NCBI GenBank assembly: GCA_937920335.1
Contig: CALGUT010000867.1
Coordinates: 1-11,249, forward strand
DNA length: 11,249 bases
Reading direction: 5' to 3'
Source: an uncultured Opitutales bacterium
Lineage (GTDB): Bacteria; Verrucomicrobiota; Verrucomicrobiia; Opitutales; UBA2995
Below are positions 1 through 7,409 of the stretch, piece after piece. A program made the translations under genes and the position numbers. The first letter of the stretch is position 1; the number at the start of each line of letters is the position of its first letter. The notes under the pieces are model-generated. The model saw only the letters and a list, made by a program, of their open reading frames with translations, made no database searches and was not told the origin of the DNA.

Positions 1-142
1 CTGGTTTATTCATAACGACCTTCTTCTTCGGCTTCACTTTCTTTACAGGTGAGACTTCCTTAACAGGTGTGGCGGACTTCTCGGACGGTGATTTTCGTAA
101 GAACGGATAGGTTATCGGCGTAACGCTGAATGTTACAACCAA
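1..142 (-). CDS. Partial Lys/Pro-rich reading frame at the left edge, function unknown
   Basis: A minus-strand frame is open from a TAA at 152-154 to the window edge. Read from a TTG at 140-142 it gives 47 codons with a hydrophobic/polar first third, followed by a strongly basic, proline-rich stretch with a PVKxV-like repeat and several consecutive lysines. That composition looks like a low-complexity linker or tail rather than random sequence. The start is unclear. GAGGT at 154-158 is placed ideally for an ATG at 145-147, but that ATG reads only four codons (M-R-W-L) before TAA. The TTG in the next frame is 11 bases from the same motif. A third option is the in-frame ATG at 11-13, preceded by AAGG. 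The frame lies 95 bases downstream of recQ on the same strand, so it could be co-transcribed. I do not recognise the protein. Confidence 0.33.
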   Translation of the reverse strand, partial: MVVTFSVTPITYPFLRKSPSEKSATPVKEVSPVKKVKPKKKVVMNKP

Positions 143-237
143 CGCATTATATTACCTCACGATGGCCGGAATTCGTCTTATGAGGAACGACTCAAGGGAG
201 CATTAGTTCCCCTATAACCGTTTAACAATTAAGACTG

Positions 238-2391
238 TCACCGATTTATGATATTCAAAAACTGCGGGAGTATCGTTTCCGCCTTGGCGGGACCGATCCC
301 TTTGATCGTCATGGCCTCCTCAGCTGTCGTCGGCTTGAGCGTCGCCAGTTTCTTCAAAACGAGGTTGGGAAATACGGTATAGGCTGGCACATTGCCTCGT
401 TGTCGTCGGAGTTGATTCCGTTTGGCAACCAACTCCTGAAAGAGAGACTCGTCATAGTCCATATCGTCTTCGCCATCAGCCTGTGTAGAAGCGATTATAA
501 CACTGGGCCATGCCAACTCTGTATCTGTTTCACCAAACATAACTCGCGAACCAAACTCCGTTAACTGTAGCAAAGGATACTCCCCATCGGTCGTTTCGAT
601 CAACCCTTGCTGCGCCATCGCGTCAAACAGCTCAGATACAAAGTCTGCGGAATGAGCGTTTAGAATACCCCAGGTTGGTAACTTATCTAACTCCGCCTGC
701 ACGATCGCTTTGGCTTTGCTGCCCATGAGGCACTTGATGATTCGATCACGACCGAAGCGAGCAATCCATTCATGCTTCGTATGCCGCTGTGACATACGGG
801 CAACTCCACTCAGACCTTTCTTCAAAATAACACTTTCATCTTCGTCCAGCTTCCTGACAGGCGAGTCGACAGCCATCATGCACGCGTCACACCGACCACA
901 GGGTTTCGAATTCATTTCACCAAAGTAGCGAAGTATCCACTGTTCTCTGCAGTTTTGTGAATACGCCCATTGGATAACTTTTTTTAACTTCGACTCATCT
1001 CGACGTTTCTTCTCAGCCAATGCTACAGCATCCATGACCAAATCACCCGGCAAGGTGTCGGGCTGAAGCAAACGCGTACCTCGTACCCGTCCTCCTGGAA
1101 AATCATAACGCTCGATGATACCCATACGACGTAACACACCGATTGCAGCGCTCACCGACATGCCGTTCGTCTTCTTACCCAAGCGATAAACGAGCTCATC
1201 CATGGGCATAACCACTTCGTTATTATTTCCCGCTTCCGAATGCAGGTGCGCATAAGTCTGTTTAATGAGGGATGCGTCCGGGTTTCCGCCCTCTATGAAA
1301 AAATCCTGAATCCGCTTGTCGGCATACATAAACTGGAGCTCGCAAAACCCGGGTTTCCCATCACGTCCCGCACGCCCTGCTTCTTGATAAAATGCCTCGA
1401 TACTTCCAGGCATTTCATAATGGCAGACAAATCGAATGTCGGAACGGTCTATGCCCATCCCAAATGCGTTCGTGGCTACAGCGACAGACGTTTCTCCACT
1501 AATGAAGCGATCCTGCGCAGCACTCCGGTCCGTATCACTCAATCCACCATGATAGACGACGTGGTCCTGATCGTCTTCTTTTAACCACTCGGATACTTCT
1601 TCGACGCTTTTACGAGTCGAACAATAGATGATCCCCGTCTTATGTAAGTCGATCAACTTGCGAATGCGGCTATACTTTTGAAGCTTTGTCTTGGGCTTCC
1701 GAATAGTGAACGTAAGGTTCGGTCTTGAAAATCCTGACACGAATAAACCGGGCGACTTCATGCGCAGGTTCGTTCGAATGTCTTTTTGCACCTCGGGCGT
1801 GGCCGTTGCAGTAAAGGCGGCACAGAGAGGATGTCCTAACGATTCCAATGCCTCGCCCAGTCGTAAATAGTCCGGGCGAAAGTCATGTCCCCATTGTGAA
1901 ATACAATGCGCCTCATCGATCGCCACTAGCGAAATATCGACTCCTCTCAAAGAATCCGTAAACGAGCGTGCACGAAAACGTTCAGGGGCGATGTAAAGCA
2001 GCTTGAGCTTTCCGCCGCTAAGCGATTTTAAGATCTCCTGTTGCTGGGTCCATGATTGCGAACTATTGATCATTTCCGCTTCGATACCTTTGCCCTTCAA
2101 AGCATCGACCTGATCTTTCATCAGCGCAATCAGGGGTGAAATCACCAGTGTCACACCTGGTAGAAGCAATGCCGGCAACTGATAGCACAGACTTTTTCCA
2201 CCACCTGTCGGCATGATGACAAGTGTATCCTGCTTATTAAGGATGGACTTGATGATGTCTTCCTGTGGATACCGAAAGCTCTCCAAACCAAAGTGTTCTT
2301 TTAGTGCATCCTGCAGAGAGATGATCATACGTTCATGCAAGTTGACCTTATCACAAGATGCAAGCTCAGATGAACCAAAACAGCTCAGCAT
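238..2391 (-). CDS. recQ: ATP-dependent DNA helicase RecQ, with an extra winged-helix-like segment
   Basis: This is a 3'-5' superfamily 2 DNA helicase used in recombination and replication-fork repair. In the 717-residue product, motif 0 (FRYPQ) is at 39-43, Walker A (PTGGGKS) at 61-67, DEAH at 159-162, the RecQ aromatic-rich loop follows it, and motif VI (QEAGRAGRDG) is at 336-345. Four candidate zinc cysteines are at 481, 498, 501 and 504. An RQC winged-helix region follows (about 520-622), then a C-terminal HRDC domain (about 640-717, with a GIGPAKA hairpin). In E. coli RecQ roughly 50 residues separate motif VI from the first zinc cysteine. Here there are about 135, and the extra part (about 380-470) reads like a small winged helix. 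The product is therefore longer than the usual 600 or so residues. The ATG at 2389-2391 gives the longest product, but Met22 (2326-2328) is an equally plausible start, closer to the conserved core. Neither has a Shine-Dalgarno motif. The gene is divergent from the 78-residue gene, with 54 bases between them. Confidence 0.95.
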   Translation of the reverse strand: MLSCFGSSELASCDKVNLHERMIISLQDALKEHFGLESFRYPQEDIIKSILNKQDTLVIMPTGGGKSLCYQLPALLLPGVTLVISPLIALMKDQVDALKGKGIEAEMINSSQSWTQQQEILKSLSGGKLKLLYIAPERFRARSFTDSLRGVDISLVAIDEAHCISQWGHDFRPDYLRLGEALESLGHPLCAAFTATATPEVQKDIRTNLRMKSPGLFVSGFSRPNLTFTIRKPKTKLQKYSRIRKLIDLHKTGIIYCSTRKSVEEVSEWLKEDDQDHVVYHGGLSDTDRSAAQDRFISGETSVAVATNAFGMGIDRSDIRFVCHYEMPGSIEAFYQEAGRAGRDGKPGFCELQFMYADKRIQDFFIEGGNPDASLIKQTYAHLHSEAGNNNEVVMPMDELVYRLGKKTNGMSVSAAIGVLRRMGIIERYDFPGGRVRGTRLLQPDTLPGDLVMDAVALAEKKRRDESKLKKVIQWAYSQNCREQWILRYFGEMNSKPCGRCDACMMAVDSPVRKLDEDESVILKKGLSGVARMSQRHTKHEWIARFGRDRIIKCLMGSKAKAIVQAELDKLPTWGILNAHSADFVSELFDAMAQQGLIETTDGEYPLLQLTEFGSRVMFGETDTELAWPSVIIASTQADGEDDMDYDESLFQELVAKRNQLRRQRGNVPAYTVFPNLVLKKLATLKPTTAEEAMTIKGIGPAKAETILPQFLNIINR

Positions 2392-2445
2392 AGGATTTCT
2401 TGCAATCCGATGCCGATCTCTCTCTCATCATAGATTCATACAAAC

Positions 2446-2682
2446 ATGGCCGAAACCATCGAACGCAATTTGGGAGAACAACCGATAGCGAAGCTGTTAC
2501 AAAAGCTTCAACTGTGCACGCATGATTTGGTAACTGCATCCGAGGAGCACATTACCCACAAAATGGTTACCAAAGCCTGCAAAGGACGCCGCCTGACAAA
2601 AAATATTCAACACAAGATCGTACGAGCGCTCAACAAGGCCGCCAACACTAGTTATAAAAAAGACCAATTGTTTAACTACTAA
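2446..2682 (+). CDS. Small basic HTH-like protein (78 residues), conserved-looking, function unknown
   Basis: The product is short and rich in Lys/Arg. Its core (about residues 14-66) is predicted by eye as several short helices. A THKMVTKACKGRRLT segment followed by a helix ending KIVRALNKA resembles the recognition-helix and last-helix pattern of Cro/C1 (XRE) domains. I recall similar stand-alone proteins in Verrucomicrobiota and some other bacteria, but cannot name a Pfam family. The ATG at 2446 has no Shine-Dalgarno motif; the preceding bases are CAAAC. The gene is divergent from recQ, with a 54-base shared upstream region, and ends 15 bases before the start of the downstream hydrolase, so it is probably the first gene of a two-gene transcript. 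A role in DNA or RNA binding is inferred from fold resemblance and charge only. No partner domain, membrane segment or toxin-antitoxin hallmark is seen. Confidence 0.75.
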   Translation: MAETIERNLGEQPIAKLLQKLQLCTHDLVTASEEHITHKMVTKACKGRRLTKNIQHKIVRALNKAANTSYKKDQLFNY

Positions 2683-2697
2683 TTCGACAGCTAACCG

Positions 2698-3726
2698 ATG
2701 AAACCAATCAACCTTACCCGTCTCACTTCATTAACATTGTTTACGATTTTTCTGTTCAGCACAGCGGCAACGCTCGATGCTCAACATCGCTGGTCAAGAA
2801 AAGTAAAAGAGACTTACTACCCCTCGAGTATCGACAACTCGCAACAACCCAGCCTGGTCTACGCTCCCAAAAAAGTAGATGGTAAGCGCCCTCTCCTCGT
2901 AGCGCTTCACACATGGTCGAACGATTTTCTGCAAGAAGGAGGGCAACCACTCTTTGGCGATTGGTGTATCCAAAATGACTGGTTTATGATTCACCCTAAT
3001 TTCAGAGGTAAGAATAAAACAGCCCAGTCTACGGGTTCAGACTTGGCTGTCAGAGATATTGTAAGTGCTGTGGAATACATGACGTCCGAATACGACGTAG
3101 ATGAAAATCGCATTTACCTGGTTGGTGTCTCAGGCGGTGGACACATGTCACTACTAATGGCAGGCAGACACCCTGAAATCTGGGCTGGAGTATCGGCATG
3201 GTGTCCCGTAACAGATATACAGGCCTGGTGGGAACAAAAATCAAAAGATGGCCCGGAACGATATGCGGAAGAAATCGAACGCGTATTGGGAGGAATACCC
3301 GGGTCTGACCTCGAGGCAACGCAGCAGGCTCGCTACCGTTCACCGATTTCATACCTATCAAGTGCAAGCAACGTCAGTATCGATATCAATCACGGTATCG
3401 ATGATGGACGCAAAGGAAGCGTTCCATTCACCCATTCCCTTCACGCATTCAACCGAATCGTAAGCGCAGAAGACGCAATTAACGAAGAGGACATAAACAA
3501 TTTCTACGAAACTCAAACCGTCCCAACTCATCTTAAGACAAGCATTAAAGATCCGGTTTACGGTCGAAAAATTCCACTCTTCAGAAAAACGACTTCTAAC
3601 ACGCGCATTACCATTTTCAAGGGAGGCCATGAAATCGTTCATGAAGCGGCTCTCAATTGGTTAGAGCTGCAAACGAAGGGACAACCTACCGTTTGGGAGG
3701 TCACGAATCATACAAAAATCAAATAG
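2698..3726 (+). CDS. Secreted alpha/beta hydrolase (prolyl oligopeptidase / PHB-depolymerase-like)
   Basis: This is a predicted exported serine hydrolase of 342 residues. The N-terminus has a basic start, a hydrophobic run at about 10-24 and a plausible signal-peptidase site near TLDA-Q (28/29). The strand with LLVALHTW (66-73) probably forms the oxyanion region. The nucleophile elbow GVSGGG places Ser145 as catalytic. An HG-x-DDG-x-GSVP block at about residues 233-243 carries the likely acid, and GGH gives His311 as the probable base. The order matches the catalytic fold of S9-like peptidases and esterases, but there is no beta-propeller, so it is the catalytic domain alone. The substrate cannot be told; peptides, acyl esters or sugar esters are all possible. 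It lies 15 bases after the small HTH-like gene and ends with TAG at 3724-3726, facing the convergent FAD oxidoreductase gene. The start has no Shine-Dalgarno motif. Confidence 0.85.
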   Translation: MKPINLTRLTSLTLFTIFLFSTAATLDAQHRWSRKVKETYYPSSIDNSQQPSLVYAPKKVDGKRPLLVALHTWSNDFLQEGGQPLFGDWCIQNDWFMIHPNFRGKNKTAQSTGSDLAVRDIVSAVEYMTSEYDVDENRIYLVGVSGGGHMSLLMAGRHPEIWAGVSAWCPVTDIQAWWEQKSKDGPERYAEEIERVLGGIPGSDLEATQQARYRSPISYLSSASNVSIDINHGIDDGRKGSVPFTHSLHAFNRIVSAEDAINEEDINNFYETQTVPTHLKTSIKDPVYGRKIPLFRKTTSNTRITIFKGGHEIVHEAALNWLELQTKGQPTVWEVTNHTKIK

Positions 3727-3747
3727 GCCTGATTCTACCGTCTAACG

Positions 3748-3773
3748 AACTGTCTCCGATGTCGGAGGTAGTT
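3748..3773. terminator. Candidate bidirectional terminator hairpin between convergent genes
   Basis: The 26 bases form a stem of 11 consecutive pairs (two of them G-U) closed by an ATGT loop. The core is the perfect inverted repeat CTCCGA-TG-TCGGAG. The hairpin sits in the 68-base gap between the plus-strand hydrolase stop (3726) and the minus-strand FAD gene stop (3795), where a shared terminator is expected. No T-tract follows on either strand, so it is not a classical intrinsic terminator. Confidence 0.45.
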
Positions 3774-3794
3774 AGCTGCCGATCCCATTCAATC

Positions 3795-5378
3795 TTAGCT
3801 ACAGGCCGAGTCAGCACATCGCATCCCGTCGAGGGCGGCTGAAACAATTCCGCCAGCGTATCCCGCTCCTTCACCGCAGGGAAACAGCCCTTTCAACTCA
3901 ACGTGCTCACAGGTCCGTTCATTCCTGGGTATTCTTATCGGCGAACTTGTCCGGGTTTCAAAACCAATGAGGTTAGCCTCATAAGTGATATAGCCATGCT
4001 TTGATTTCCCGAACTGTTTGAGTCCTCGCTGCATTCTGCCAGAGATACAGCGTGGCATGAGTCGATGCAGGGGCGCGGACACGATCCCCGGCCGGTAACT
4101 CGTTGGAGGTAAATCGTTAGAGAGTCGATTCTTCAGGAAGTCGGTCACTCGTTGGGCCGGAGCTTTCTGTTTTCCACCCCCCGTCTGTGACGCCAGCACT
4201 TCAAGGTCTTTTTGAAAAGCGATCCCTGCTAAGACACCATGTTCCTTCTGAAATGACGCCGTATCAATCGGATCTATTGTAACCACAATACCGCTATTGG
4301 CGTAAGGAGAATCTCGGCGAGCCAAAGACATGCCGTTCACGACCACTTCATCATTCTCAGTGGCTGCAGGAACGATAAAACCTCCCGGACACATACAGAA
4401 CGAATGTACCCCGCGCCCATCGATCTTCGTTGCGAGTTGGTAGCGAGCAGCCGGCAGTATACGCGGCCGTTCAGCATCGCGTGGAAAATGATACTGAATA
4501 CTATCAATCAGCGGTTGAGGATGCTCGATACGAACTCCCACCGCAAACGGAGTCTGCTCAATGATTATGGATTCCTGCTGAAGCAACTTGTAGATATCCC
4601 GCGCACTATGCCCCGTTGCGAGAATGGTCGCTTCCCCAAGATACTCCTCACCTGTTACCGTTCGAACACCCAAAAGCTTATCCCCGTCACTCGACTTAAT
4701 AAACCCATCAACCCGCGTCTGGAAATGAACTTCACCTCCGGCCTCAATGATGGAATTGCGAATCGCCTTCACCAGATTTGGCAGCAGATTTGAACCAATA
4801 TGCGGGTGAGCGTCAGTGAGAATTCGATACGGCGCTCCATGGGCTACCAGCGTTTCATAGACATCTCGAACCGGCCCCCGTTTTGTGGCTCGGGTATATA
4901 GTTTTCCATCCGAAAACGTTCCAGCTCCCCCTTCCCCAAAACAGTAATTAGAATCTTCGATCACCCGGCCCTCACGTAGTAGTGGTGCTAGATCAAAGCG
5001 ACGACTTGATGCGTCCTTCCCTCGTTCAAGAATTATAGGCTTAAAACCCCGTTCGATAGCTCGTAGCGCAGCAAACATCCCAGCTGGCCCACAACCAACA
5101 ATAATGATCTTTTTTGCCCCAGCGGGTACAGAAGGCAGATCAGGTTTCAATTCCGGATCGACTGGGAGTGACCCATCGAGCGAGACTTCAAGCCGTAGCT
5201 GCACTTTAATAATATTCTGCCGAGCATCGATAGAGTGTTTACGAAGCCTGATATCGGAAATATCACCCGGCTCGATACCGATCTTTTCTGCGACTGCAAC
5301 TCGCCATTCGTTCTCATCTTCAGAAAGATCTAACGGCAGTATAATATCTACCGTCTTAAACGTTCGGGAGTCGCTCAC
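3795..5378 (-). CDS. FAD-dependent oxidoreductase, COG2509-type
   Basis: This is a 527-residue flavoprotein of the uncharacterised FAD-dependent dehydrogenase family (COG2509-like). An N-terminal domain of about 85 residues, typical of this family, precedes the FAD Rossmann strand-turn-helix with GCGPAG at 95-100 and an acidic strand end (ILERG). A family-typical block follows with FGEGGAGTFSDGK. ATGHSARD lies in the middle, a CMCPGG segment comes later, and the C-terminal GEGAGYAGGI closes the FAD site. No signal peptide is seen, so it should be cytosolic. Its reaction is unknown; the family is related to geranylgeranyl-reductase and HI0933-like folds. It starts with GTG at 5376-5378, and the upstream hydrolase's TGA overlaps it (GTGA), so translation is probably coupled. 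It ends with TAA at 3795-3797. The length is normal for the family and no key motif is missing. Confidence 0.9.
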   Translation of the reverse strand: MSDSRTFKTVDIILPLDLSEDENEWRVAVAEKIGIEPGDISDIRLRKHSIDARQNIIKVQLRLEVSLDGSLPVDPELKPDLPSVPAGAKKIIIVGCGPAGMFAALRAIERGFKPIILERGKDASSRRFDLAPLLREGRVIEDSNYCFGEGGAGTFSDGKLYTRATKRGPVRDVYETLVAHGAPYRILTDAHPHIGSNLLPNLVKAIRNSIIEAGGEVHFQTRVDGFIKSSDGDKLLGVRTVTGEEYLGEATILATGHSARDIYKLLQQESIIIEQTPFAVGVRIEHPQPLIDSIQYHFPRDAERPRILPAARYQLATKIDGRGVHSFCMCPGGFIVPAATENDEVVVNGMSLARRDSPYANSGIVVTIDPIDTASFQKEHGVLAGIAFQKDLEVLASQTGGGKQKAPAQRVTDFLKNRLSNDLPPTSYRPGIVSAPLHRLMPRCISGRMQRGLKQFGKSKHGYITYEANLIGFETRTSSPIRIPRNERTCEHVELKGLFPCGEGAGYAGGIVSAALDGMRCADSACS

Positions 5379-6298
5379 GACTGTTCAACGATTTCCACAG
5401 CAACCCATTCTACTATGGTCGAATTTCCCTCCAGATACCCGAGCGACTGCAGGAAAACATCCGCTGAGCTCATGATACTCGTGAATATCTCCTTGGAAGG
5501 TGTTTCATCCCTCGACCAATTAAAGAAACCGTGTGACTGACCTTCAAAAATAAAGAGCTCACTTTGAAGACCAAATTTATGCATTCGCCGTTGATACTCC
5601 GTAGCTGTGGACACCGGAATCAAGGCATCACTATCTCCGAGAAACACAATGGCCGGCGGTTGGCCCGCCTTGAGATTGTGCATCGGAGAAAAGAAGGTCC
5701 AATAGTCTTTGACACGATCATAACCGTAACCATCTGCACTGTTATCATAAACCGGATTGAAAAGTACTAAAGCATTAGGCACGGAACTAACATCCAGGGC
5801 CCTATCAACATCGAAACGCTCCAAAGTTCCCGTGGCAGCGGCAACATGCCCCCCAGCAGAACCACCTCCGGCTGCAATACGATTTGGATCAATACCGAGT
5901 TTTTTGGCGTTCTGCCGAACAAAACGAATCGCTGATTTTCCGTCTTCGACACATCGAAACGGCAGAACACCATGACTCTTCTTTGTCCGATAATCAGCAC
6001 TGATCGCTACCATCCCACGGGAAGCCAGGTACTTCGCTTGAGGATAGAACTGATCCGCAGATCCGCCATTCCAACCGCCGCCAAAAAAGAAAACAATCGC
6101 CGGATAACTTCCACTCGCCTCGTAGCCATCAGGATAAAACATGTGAAGCTTCAGTTCGCTAACCTCTCCTGGAACCGTCTTAAAAGCGATGTGTTCATCT
6201 GGCTTCATGTCAGCGACCACAGCGATGCCAGACGTACTCAACAGAGCAAGAATCACAATCGGTAACCATTTCGAGGAAATTCTGGAGTATCGGAACAT
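5375..6298 (-). CDS. Secreted alpha/beta hydrolase, BD-FAE/HSL-like esterase
   Basis: This is a 307-residue predicted exported or lipid-anchored esterase/lipase-type hydrolase. A hydrophobic N-terminal segment (about 11-29) acts as a signal peptide or membrane anchor. FFFGGGW (70-76) corresponds to the HGGGW oxyanion motif of hormone-sensitive-lipase-like enzymes, but with Phe in place of His. The nucleophile elbow GGGSAGGH gives Ser147. GDSDALIP gives Asp224, and GQSHGF gives His256, so the triad is complete. Such proteins (the BD-FAE group) often act on carbohydrate esters, but the substrate here is unknown. The TGA at 5375-5377 overlaps the GTG of the FAD oxidoreductase, which it precedes in one transcript. 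The ATG at 6296-6298 lacks a Shine-Dalgarno motif. It is divergent from the YheT-like gene across 87 bases. Confidence 0.87.
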   Translation of the reverse strand: MFRYSRISSKWLPIVILALLSTSGIAVVADMKPDEHIAFKTVPGEVSELKLHMFYPDGYEASGSYPAIVFFFGGGWNGGSADQFYPQAKYLASRGMVAISADYRTKKSHGVLPFRCVEDGKSAIRFVRQNAKKLGIDPNRIAAGGGSAGGHVAAATGTLERFDVDRALDVSSVPNALVLFNPVYDNSADGYGYDRVKDYWTFFSPMHNLKAGQPPAIVFLGDSDALIPVSTATEYQRRMHKFGLQSELFIFEGQSHGFFNWSRDETPSKEIFTSIMSSADVFLQSLGYLEGNSTIVEWVAVEIVEQS

Positions 6299-6385
6299 AG
6301 TTGAACATTAAGTTTCCAGCATCCGTAGAAGGCGAGCACTTTTGCCGAGCTTGCCGACAAGCATAATATCCATTCGACTTTCCAA

Positions 6386-7360
6386 ATGCCTCTGGTTTCC
6401 ACGTCCAGCTATCGACCGCCTCTGATTCTTCCAAATGGACACCTTCAAACAATATATCCTGCGATCTTTCGTAAGGTACCCGCGGTCACCAATAAACGGG
6501 AACGCATTGAAACACCCGATGGCGATTTCCTCGATCTGGACTGGAAACACAATAACTCAAGCAAGCGTTTGGTGATCTTATCCCATGGGCTCGAGGGCAA
6601 CTCACACCAATCTTATGTGCAAGGTATGGCCCGCGTTTTCAGCAATGCAGGATGGAATATACTCGCTTGGAACTACCGCGGCTGCAGCGGCGAAATGAAC
6701 CGCTATGTGCGGTCCTACCATAGCGGAGCAACAGAGGATCTCGACACGGTACTAGAGCACGTCTACGAAAATTACCCTTTCACTGATATTTCATTGATCG
6801 GATTCAGTCTCGGAGGAAATATGACACTTAAATACCTGGGCGAACGTCACGATTCCACAGACGATCGCTTAAAAAGCGCAGCAACTTTTTCAGTACCCTG
6901 CGACCTCGAAAGCAGCTCTATCAGACTGGAGAGCCTTGCCAATCGCATTTACATGGAGCGCTTTCTCAAAACACTCAGGAAAAAGATCCGCCATAAGATG
7001 GAAGCCTTTCCCGGGCAATTGGAAGATAAGGACCTCGATTGCATGAAAACATTCCGGGAGTTCGATGGCGGCTACACCGCCCCAATGCATGGCTTCTCAA
7101 GCGCGGAGGACTACTGGACACGATCCAGCAGCAGACCCTTTATTCCCCGTATACGAATCCCTACTCTGCTCGTGAACGCGCTGAATGATCCGTTTCTCGC
7201 CCCGGCGTGTTTTCCTTACCAGGAAGCTCAAGCCAATGACTTCTTTTTTTTCGAAACCCCAAAGCACGGTGGTCACATGGGTTTTTCTTCATTTAATAAA
7301 CAAAACTATTGGTCGGAAAAAAGAGCCTTAGAGTTTCTCAGGACCTTATCCAAAGAGTAG
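6386..7360 (+). CDS. YheT-family alpha/beta hydrolase (COG0429)
   Basis: The 324-residue product resembles E. coli YheT along its length. Shared blocks include NGHLQT (17-22), the TPDGDFLDLDW strand (43-53), SHGLEG (66-71), the YRGCSGE-x-NR oxyanion/loop motif (97-106), the nucleophile elbow GFSLGGN with Ser141, NDPF with Asp268, and HGGHMGF with His297 as base. The family contains putative carboxylesterases and relatives of the eukaryotic ABHD1/3 proteins; the physiological substrate is not settled. No signal peptide is seen, so it is probably cytosolic, unlike the other two hydrolases here. The gene ends with TAG at 7358-7360, 49 bases before the sulfatase start, so the two may be co-transcribed. 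There is no Shine-Dalgarno motif before the ATG. I leave the symbol blank because orthology, as opposed to family membership, cannot be shown here. Confidence 0.9.
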   Translation: MPLVSTSSYRPPLILPNGHLQTIYPAIFRKVPAVTNKRERIETPDGDFLDLDWKHNNSSKRLVILSHGLEGNSHQSYVQGMARVFSNAGWNILAWNYRGCSGEMNRYVRSYHSGATEDLDTVLEHVYENYPFTDISLIGFSLGGNMTLKYLGERHDSTDDRLKSAATFSVPCDLESSSIRLESLANRIYMERFLKTLRKKIRHKMEAFPGQLEDKDLDCMKTFREFDGGYTAPMHGFSSAEDYWTRSSSRPFIPRIRIPTLLVNALNDPFLAPACFPYQEAQANDFFFFETPKHGGHMGFSSFNKQNYWSEKRALEFLRTLSKE

Positions 7361-7409
7361 CCGGAACATACTTCACAAAAGACCTAGTTCAACCCATGCT
7401 CCTGTAAAA

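Noticed and set aside
155..237. Terminator downstream of recQ
   Set aside because: The GGGA/TCCC pairing on the minus strand is short, has a mismatch, and is not followed by a T-tract.
2392..2445. Divergent promoters for recQ and the 78-residue gene
   Set aside because: A TATGAT box for recQ is present, but no convincing -35 element is spaced from it, and no good pair is seen for the plus strand.
4404..4793. Long plus-strand open frame inside the FAD oxidoreductase gene
   Set aside because: It is antisense to a well-supported coding region and its translation shows no recognisable domain. The same holds for other antisense frames, such as those inside recQ and the sulfatase.
6338..6366. Possible promoter (TTGCCG and CATAAT/TAATAT) and a small GCTTG-CCGA-CAAGC hairpin upstream of the YheT-like gene
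   Set aside because: Spacing is 14 or 16 bases with only partial matches to consensus, and the stem is just 5 bp.
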